Source of the DNA: Molossus alvarezi
Lineage: Eukaryota > Chordata > Mammalia > Chiroptera > Molossidae
DNA: 64,000 bases
Direction of reading: 5' to 3'
Assembly: GCA_037176705.1 (NCBI GenBank)
Contig: CM073905.1
Coordinates: forward strand, 28,242,986-28,306,985
In this document: positions 58,901-64,000 of the stretch, one piece after another
How positions within the stretch are numbered: position 1 is the first letter of the stretch
How the letters are laid out: each line of letters starts with the position of its first letter
Made by a program: the position numbers and the translations under genes
The notes under the pieces: generated by a model
What the model saw: the letters and a program-made list of their open reading frames with translations, nothing else
The model's database searches: none
What the model was told of the DNA's origin: nothing

Positions 58901-61335
58901 CTTTTTAAATTTCATTTATTTATTTGTTTAATCCTCACCTGAGAATATTTTTCCATTGATTTTTTTTAGACAGAGTGGAAGGGAGGGGGTGTGGGGAGAG
59001 AGAAACATCCATGTGAGAGACACATTGACTGGTTGCCTCTCATATGACCCCAGGGGGGCAGGGATCAAACCTGCAATCCAGGTAGGTATGTGCCCTTGAC
59101 CAGGAATCAAACCTATGACCCTTTGGTCCAAGGGCTGACACTCTAAATGCTGAGCCAAAATTGACCAGGGCTCATTTTCTTTTTTTATGATGTGCTTTTC
59201 ATCAGGATAATGCTGGGCTCATAAAATGATTGGGAAGTTTTCCTCCTCCTTTTTTTTTTTTTGAAGACTGAAGCATTGGTATTAATTCTTTGAATGTTTG
59301 GTAGAATTTACCAGTGAAACCATCTGGTCCTGAGTTTTTTTTCCCTGGGAAGTTTTAAAATTACTGGTTCAGCCCTGGCCAGTTTGGCTCAGCGCTTAGA
59401 GCGTCGGCCTGCGGTCCAGAGAGACCTGGGTTCGGTTCCCGCATGTACTTCTGTTGCCGTTTGTCCCCGGCCCTGGTTGGTCGTGCGGGTGGCAGCCACT
59501 TGATGTGTCCCTTTCACATCGATGTTTCTCTCTCTCTCTCGTCCTCTCTCTCCCTCACACTCTATCTGAATAAAAAATGGAAAAATGTCCTCGGGTGAGG
59601 ATTAAAAAAAATAAATAAAAATAAAATTACTGGTTCATGTCTTTGTTATAAATTTATTCAGATTTTCTGAAGTCAGTTTTGCTACTTTGTTTTTGTCTAG
59701 GAATATGTGCATTTTATCTATGTTCTGTAATTTGTTGACATACAGTTGTTCATAGTTTGCCTTTATAATACTTTTTATTTCTGTAGAGTTGATAGTAATA
59801 ACCTCTCTTTCATTCCTTATTTTGGTAACTTGAGTCTTCTCTCAGTCTACTGAAAATTGGTCAGTTTTATTGAAATTTTCCAAGAACCAACTTTTGGTTT
59901 TACTGATTTTTCTCTATTGATTTTCTATTTTTTGTTTCACAAATTTCCACTCCAATCTTGATTCATCCATTGTTTTTAATCACATTGTCACCATAACATA
60001 CTATAACATTCTTGCTCCCTTCTTTGAAATGAGAAAGAGGCACAGGAGCCTCTGAAAAGCTATAATGAGCCATGCAAAGTGTGCGGCTACCTGTGGCACA
60101 TACGTATAGTTTTCCCTGTGGTCCAAAATCACAGGGAAAAAGTCAACAACTTAATGTAGTTGTCTTTGATTTTATACATTGTATCTAATGCTTGCCCTGG
60201 AGCTTGAGGGTAAATCCTTAGCCTTAGATGTTAGTTTTGTTGTGGGTTGTGAACTACAGTAAGTAGTTTCTTCTTTTGTGTGATAAATATTGTTAAGCAT
60301 CTCTTGTTTAGCGGCTCTCATTTAGTGTGGTTAATCAGTTCCAGACTCTACCACGATAAATGAATTTCCGCAAAGTAGGATTCTTTATTTATACATTTTA
60401 TAGTATAGTATTAGGAAAAAAACACGATAGAGTGAAGCCGCGAAAGTCGAAGCATGAAGTAGTGAGGGACGACTGTATATGAGGCAAGGTGCTAAACCTA
60501 GCACCTTTCCTGAACTTGTTAGGTAAGAAAAGTTTATATTACAGACATGTAAGAAGATAAATTTGTTAATTATTTCTTTTGTATTAACTTTAACTAACTT
60601 CATGGTTTTTAACCTTTTTTTTTTTTTTTTAAAGAACAACGATTTAATGCAAATTAGAGATTAGGGTGGCAGAAGCTAGGAAATATAAGACCTGGTCCTA
60701 CCCTTTGGCATTCTTGATGTCTTGGTGACATAGACAAGCCATACCCTTGGGAAAAGTCAGGGAATCCTGGGAGGTGGGTGGACTCTGTTTGAAGAGAAGT
60801 GTTGGTATTTCAAGCCTGAGAGAACTTTGAGGCCTGAGACTGGCCCAGGAGGACGTATGTTCACTTAGCAGAATGTCTTCAACCACTTCTGTTATTCCTC
60901 AGTAACAGTTCCTGTCTTCACTGCACAATAGCCATAACACTTACCAAAACAGGGAGGTTCAATAACTGTGGGACAGTAGTTTACCCCTAGTGCTGCTTAC
61001 CTTCCTTCCCTGTGGCTAATAAGTGGAACATTCTGGAGATCTTTGGAGGCTGCAGTTGATGCATGCATGCACAACTAGCATCTTGAATGAAAACAACGTA
61101 CATTTTCTACGAAGTGTTATGGCACTTAAAGTTTTTATATTCCAAAAGTCCCATAGCAGTTTACTGTGTCCTTGGAAGAAAGTTCAGAGCCATCATTGGA
61201 AGGCAGGGTCCAGCCATTCCAACTGAGCTCACACCAGAGAAACAGGCACTTGGCTCTGGAGACCCAATGCAGGTGCCGGAAGGAGGGTATGGCTAGCACC
61301 TGGAAGAAAACCCTTGAGGAGGAATGGACTGATGG

Positions 61336-61375
<40 letters not shown>

Positions 61376-62395
61376 ACATTACCTATAAATATGTCCACAT
61401 ACACACCTGGCAGATCATGCACATTGCCTGTAGGATCCACGGATGTGACTACTTCAGGCCACTTGAAACTCAGTACACAATAACGAGAATGGTGTTTTGG
61501 TGGGAATCTAGCTAGAGAATATAATTTTGTTCTGACTCAAATTCTCTTCTTTACTTTCAGTTTTGATTAAAGGCCTACACTTCCTGTTCTACACTTAAAT
61601 GCTGATATGTGCTTAAGAAATCCCCTACATTTCAGGTCATAGGGTGGTTGTGTTTTATGAAAGACTTATTTAGACTTAATTTGAATGTGGTTCAGAGCTT
61701 AAGTTTGTACTTGATGATCTGATAAGTAAATGATGACCAGCATTTATTTATTGGGCACTTAACTCTATAGAAAGAACTCAGTAACTATCATCTTTATTTT
61801 TAGCCCCTAAATTTATATTTTAACTTTGTGCACATGCAAGCATTCATTGTTCCACATATTGCTGTAATTAATGTGTGAATATGGTTTTATGTTTTTATAC
61901 TTATATAAAGTAGTGCCACATTTTTGTATAATATCGCATTGCCACATTTTTGTATAATATCCAATTTCATAAATACCAGTGTTTACTTTACAGAATGTGG
62001 AGGCTCAGGATCCACGAGGTCGAACCTTATTGCATCTTGCTGTTTCTTTGGGACATTTGGAATCTGCTAGAGTCTTGCTCCGACATAAAGCAGATGTTAC
62101 AAAAGAAAATCGCGAGGGATGGACAGGCAAGTATGCTTTTTAAAATCTTTTACAGTATGTCCTGGCCTGTTTGCTTCAGCAGTTAGAGCGTCAGCCCGTG
62201 AACCAAAGAGATGCAGGTTCGATTCCTATCAAGGGCACATACCATGGCTGTAGTTTGATCCCCGGCCCTGGCTGGGATGCTGCAGGAGGCAACCAATTGA
62301 TGTGTCTCTCTCTCATCAATGTTTTTTTTTTCTCTCTCTCTCCCTCCTTCCCATTCTATCTGAAAATCAATGGAAAAATATCCTCGGGTGAGGAT

Positions 62396-62440
<45 letters not shown>

Positions 62441-63391
62441 AATCTTTTAAAACCTTTCATTTCAGTTTCTCTTTCTGAATAAAGGCCAGTCTCGGTCATC
62501 ATTGTTCTGAGTCATCTTTATCTTAAGACTCTTTCTCTTTTCCGACTAGGGGCTGGGGCAAGGAGGTGGGAGCCTCGGATGCTGCTGGCTTATCTGTAGC
62601 ACAGTGTCCTGAATTGTGTCCTGGGCCCAAAGCCCTGGGTAGAGGGCGACTTCTTATCTAGAAGGCAGCTCTCAGGGCAGACCCTTTCCACCATACACAA
62701 GTGTGAAGTCCAGATTTTCCCCAAGGAATGTGATGGTAACTACAGTGAATCCATCAGGACAGGCAAAATCAAAAAGAATTTGTATCTACAAGTGGCCTTT
62801 TCCAGTGAAATCCTGGTATTTTATATTTCTTTGCAAATTCTCTTCCTATTGGTCAGAGTAATTTTATGTTGACTGAGCCAGGATATGTATAAGCACAGCC
62901 CTGCCTGCCTGATCTACATTTAACCATAGTTGTGTGATCATATAAGTAAAGTGAGCTCTCTGAAGACATTGTCAGGATTTCATGACCAGTGGTAGGAAAA
63001 GAGGATGAGGGAAGGATAGATTTGACCAAGGAGCATGAGGGTTTGACCAAGAGACTAAGAGTGCTTTGTTTTCTTCTCTTTTATCCAATTAAGAGCTAGC
63101 AATAAGAAGTCATGGGCATAAATGAGAACATAGGACTGCAGCCTCTCTCCCTCCAGGAAGGAGATGTTGCACTTTGATCTATATAGATATTTTTCAGACT
63201 GGCTTTGGAATTTGTAAGAAAGTGTGAGAATACTTAATGATTAAATTTCACCTTTTTGTTTTCCAGTTTTACATGAGGCTGTGAGCACCGGTGACCCTGA
63301 GATGGTGCACACAGTTCTTCAGCATCGAGACTACCACAACACATCCATGGCCCTTGAGGGAGTTCCTGAACTGCTCCAGAAAATTCTTGAG
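49712..63391 (+). CDS. ANKRD13A: ANKRD13A, ankyrin repeat domain 13A (first three coding exons; remainder outside window)
   Basis: Membrane-associated ankyrin protein that, through C-terminal ubiquitin-interacting motifs, binds K63-ubiquitinated surface receptors such as EGFR and affects their internalisation (family knowledge; those motifs are not in this window). The visible 118 codons are [20 protein letters not shown] (exon 1), ankyrin repeat [20 protein letters not shown] (exon 2) and a second repeat [20 protein letters not shown] (exon 3). All phases join. Intron 1 is 12.2 kb and repeat-rich; intron 2 has a GC donor. The start at 49712 has G at -3 and lies in a CpG island. It is head-to-head with GIT2, as at human 12q24.11. 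The expected next exon, starting around APDFYVQMKWEF, is not seen before 64000. Confidence 0.96.
49940..50210. mobile_element. MIR-related fragment in ANKRD13A intron 1
   Basis: TTGAGTGCTTACTGTGTGTC, GGGGAAACTGAGGCGCTCGG and GCGCAAGGTCGCCCACC; decayed but recognisable. Confidence 0.75.
50466..50687 (+). mobile_element. MER5A with perfect 8-bp duplication
   Basis: CAGTGGTTCTCAGTAGGGAG to TTGCTTGAGAAGCCCTG; CTTTAAAG at 50458-50465 and 50688-50695. Confidence 0.92.
50693..50731. repeat. Short inverted repeat next to MER5A
   Basis: Arms of 18 bp (50693-50710 and 50714-50731) with one mismatch and an AAA loop. It begins inside the right target duplication of the neighbouring MER5A copy. Confidence 0.7.
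51231..51472 (+). mobile_element. Ves SINE with perfect 15-bp duplication
   Basis: AAAAACAACTGGACA at 51216-51230 and 51473-51487. Confidence 0.95.
52243..52466 (-). mobile_element. Ves SINE with perfect 13-bp duplication
   Basis: CATAATTAGTTTT at 52230-52242 and 52467-52479. Confidence 0.95.
52770..52935 (+). mobile_element. MIR fragment
   Basis: TTGCCAGGTGCTGTGCTGAA, TTCCCATTTTACAGATTTGG and AAACAGGTGGAGAGGC. Confidence 0.7.
52974..53159 (-). mobile_element. Bat SINE, variant subfamily
   Basis: Reverse copy, head ending CCACACTGGCTGGGC; flanked by TAATCCTGTATTCTT and TAATGTTGTATTCTT. Confidence 0.9.
53175..54700. other. ANKRD13A intron 1, unassigned part
   Basis: No recognised repeat. 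53960-54450 is relatively GC-rich without a convincing exon. An imperfect direct repeat (ACTGATGCTGGGAGAATGAA / ACTGATACTGGGAGAATGAA) lies at 53880-53933. Confidence 0.55.
54750..54915 (+). pseudogene. Unidentified coding-like segment in ANKRD13A intron 1
   Basis: An open segment ends with a stop at 54913-54915 and reads ...[20 protein letters not shown] then [20 protein letters not shown] and [11 protein letters not shown]. Its amphipathic, ordinary amino-acid composition is unlike SINE or L1 noise nearby, and a T-rich tract followed by AG at about 54690-54714 could serve as an acceptor. I do not recognise the family. It could be the 3' end of a retrocopy, an alternative terminal exon of ANKRD13A, or chance. 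No start codon, upstream exon or poly-A tail is evident. Confidence 0.3.
55255..55420 (+). mobile_element. MIR fragment
   Basis: TAAGAGCTAACTCTTCTTAG, TGCTTACTATGGGGTTAGGC and CATTTTACAAGGGAGCAAAT. Confidence 0.65.
57175..57266 (-). mobile_element. Head-only short Ves-like SINE
   Basis: T-run then GGTACACGCCCCTAGCGGG to GCCAAACTGGCCAGGGC; flanked by similar TAATTT...TTTTTAG stretches. Confidence 0.88.
57318..57489 (-). mobile_element. Degraded bat SINE
   Basis: TTATTGATTTT, a GA run, GACATCGATAGGTTGTCTCC, and GCCACCTGGCTAGGGC; internal region altered. ACAAATGA flanks it. Confidence 0.75.
57908..58258. mobile_element. Ancient interspersed repeat inserted in L1 (family not assigned)
   Basis: TTAGTCTGTTTGGGTTACTG, CACAGTTCTGGAGGCTGGAA, and the end GAATTTTGGGGGTACACAAA CATTCAGACCACAGC form a well-known mammalian repeat. 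TGCATT flanks it, and the L1 text resumes directly (TTTATTGAGATGATCATTTG). Confidence 0.7.
58483..58639 (-). mobile_element. Bat SINE, variant subfamily, deleted
   Basis: TTTTTATTGATTTTTAGACAG start, head ending CACACCAGCCAGGGCTGG. Confidence 0.85.
58664..58893 (-). mobile_element. Ves SINE
   Basis: Reverse copy from TAATCCTCACCTGAGGAC to CCAAACTGGCCAGGGC. Confidence 0.93.
58925..59171 (-). mobile_element. Ves SINE
   Basis: Second reverse copy, slightly more diverged (GCCAAAATTGACCAGGGC); CTCATTTTTCTTTT precedes and CTCATTTTCTTTT follows. Confidence 0.92.
59372..59622 (+). mobile_element. Ves SINE with perfect 15-bp duplication inside L1
   Basis: AAAATTACTGGTTCA at 59357-59371 and 59623-59637; small deletion after the B box (CCCGCATGTACTTC). 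Confidence 0.95.
60300..60480. mobile_element. Pogo/Tigger-like fragment
   Basis: GATAAATGAATTTCCGCAAA, GAAGCCGCGAAAGTCGAAGC and the end AGTGAGGGACGACTGTA resemble a Tigger-type terminal repeat. Confidence 0.55.
60481..61993. other. ANKRD13A intron 1, 3' part
   Basis: Contains only the (GT)n tract and unassigned sequence before exon 2. Near 61916-61965, the string GCCACATTTTTGTATAATAT occurs twice in tandem. Confidence 0.6.
61338..61372 (+). repeat. (GT)n microsatellite
   Basis: About 17 GT units in ANKRD13A intron 1, 620 bp before exon 2. Confidence 0.95.
61994..62126 (+). CDS. ANKRD13A: ANKRD13A coding exon 2 (GC splice donor)
   Basis: Codons 33-76 plus one base, from [20 protein letters not shown] to [14 protein letters not shown]. 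The acceptor is TTTACAG. The exon ends ACAG followed by GCAAGT, the GC-AG consensus. Exon 3 starts TTTTACATGAGG, which needs the single G to make valine, so the GC donor is required. Confidence 0.95.
62160..62439 (+). mobile_element. Ves SINE 33 bp downstream of ANKRD13A exon 2
   Basis: Head TCCTGGCCTGTTTGCTTCAG, end CTCGGGTGAGGATTA then (AAAT)n. AAAATCTTTTA occurs before and after it. Confidence 0.93.
62397..62441 (+). repeat. (AAAT)n tail of a Ves SINE
   Basis: About 11 AAAT units forming the tail of the SINE starting at 62160. Confidence 0.9.
62444..63266. other. ANKRD13A intron 2, 3' part
   Basis: No recognised repeat or exon. Confidence 0.55.
63267..63391 (+). CDS. ANKRD13A: ANKRD13A coding exon 3
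   Basis: Codons 77-118: [20 protein letters not shown] then [20 protein letters not shown] and LE. The acceptor is TTTTCCAG; the donor is GAG followed by GTATTC. Confidence 0.95.
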
Positions 63392-63603
63392 GTATTCGTA
63401 AAAATATGGCATTGCCATCATTTGAGTTAAATGCTGATATGATCGCTGGAGACACAGAGCCACAGCTGTGTGCCTTCCTGAAGAGTTTTATGAATCGAGA
63501 ATACGATGTATTGAGAACTAAATAGCATTATTTCTTGCCTTTCCAGCTTGTTAAATGTATGAGGTCTTCCACATATTATGTTTCTAGGTCACTAGACTTA
63601 CCC

Positions 63604-63851
63604 CTTTTTTTTTTAATCCTTACTTGAGGATATTTTTTCATTTATCTTTATCTTCAAGTGGAGTGAGAGGGAGGGAGAGAGAGAGAGAAACAGTGATGTG
63701 AGAGGGACACATCGACTGGTGGCCTCCCACATGACCCCAACCAGGACCAGGGATGAACTGCAACTGAGGTACATGCCCTTGACTGGAATCGGACCTGTGA
63801 CTCTTCAGTCCGTGGGCTGACGCTCTCACTGCTGAGCCAAACCGGCCAGGG
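63604..63851 (-). mobile_element. Ves SINE with perfect 14-bp duplication
   Basis: CACTAGACTTACCC at 63590-63603 and 63852-63865. Lies in ANKRD13A intron 3. Confidence 0.95.
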
Positions 63852-64000
63852 CACTAGACTTACCCTTTTAAGTGCTATTTAAAAATTAGAACTAAGACAA
63901 ATGGACGTCAAACAATTAATTTGTCTAGGTGCCTGATTTCTAAAAAGTAGCATCCCGACCATAGGTCATCTTGGGGAGATTGTGTTGGGCATCAGTGACT

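Larger units (their letters stand above)
55455..59990 (-). mobile_element. Old L1 antisense to ANKRD13A, broken by several insertions
   Basis: The plus strand reads as the complement of an L1 3' UTR and ORF2: TTTATTGAGATATAATTCAC at 55471, AAATTCCATTGTGTAAATAT, GGATATCCAGTTGTTCAAGT at about 56618, GCCAGTACCACGTTGTCTTG at about 56771, TTCTGGATTCC, and TTTCTCTATTGATTTTCTAT near 59910. No intact ORF. Interrupted by a repeat at 57908 and by SINEs at 57175, 57318, 58483, 58664, 58925 and 59372. Confidence 0.85.

Overview
This is vertebrate nuclear DNA, almost certainly from a vespertilionid (vesper) bat. The evidence is about 44 copies of bat Ves-type tRNA-derived SINEs, roughly one per 1.5 kb and many with clean target-site duplications, one SPIN hAT element of the kind known from Myotis-like bats, and two mammalian orthologues in the order seen at human 12q24.11. 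Genes are split into short exons by long introns, so nearly all long open frames here are repeats or intron noise.

Layout. Positions 1-45604 hold GIT2 on the minus strand. I place 18 coding exons, from the start codon at 45604 to an exon ending at 2773; all reading phases join and give 666 codons plus two bases. The last roughly 92 codons (the C-terminal paxillin-binding region) lie left of position 1. A CpG-rich promoter spans about 44900-45830 and contains a perfect GTCACGTGAC palindrome. Positions 45830-49300 form a divergent intergenic spacer with L2, three Ves SINEs, a SPIN element and MER5A. A second CpG island (about 49310-49920) drives ANKRD13A on the plus strand; its first three coding exons (118 codons) are in the window and the rest lies right of 64000.

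The introns are dominated by Ves SINEs in full-length, variant and unusually short head-only forms. Two old antisense L1 copies lie in GIT2 intron 7 and ANKRD13A intron 1. There are also older MIR, L2, hAT (MER5A, MER58-like) and pogo/Tigger-like fragments, and simple repeats. Several SINEs are nested in one another.

Functionally, from family knowledge, GIT2 is an ArfGAP scaffold for PIX/PAK/paxillin at focal adhesions and endosomes, and ANKRD13A is a ubiquitin-binding ankyrin protein acting on endocytosed receptors. They are head-to-head with about 4.1 kb between start codons.

Most noteworthy are: a near-perfect 37-bp hairpin in GIT2 intron 16, fully paired with one G-U wobble on the GIT2 sense strand; two GC-AG introns, one in each gene; five truncated SINEs that end at the same point; the SPIN copy with its target duplication; and an unidentified coding-like segment in ANKRD13A intron 1. 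I see no sign of a bacterial-type or otherwise wholly new system.
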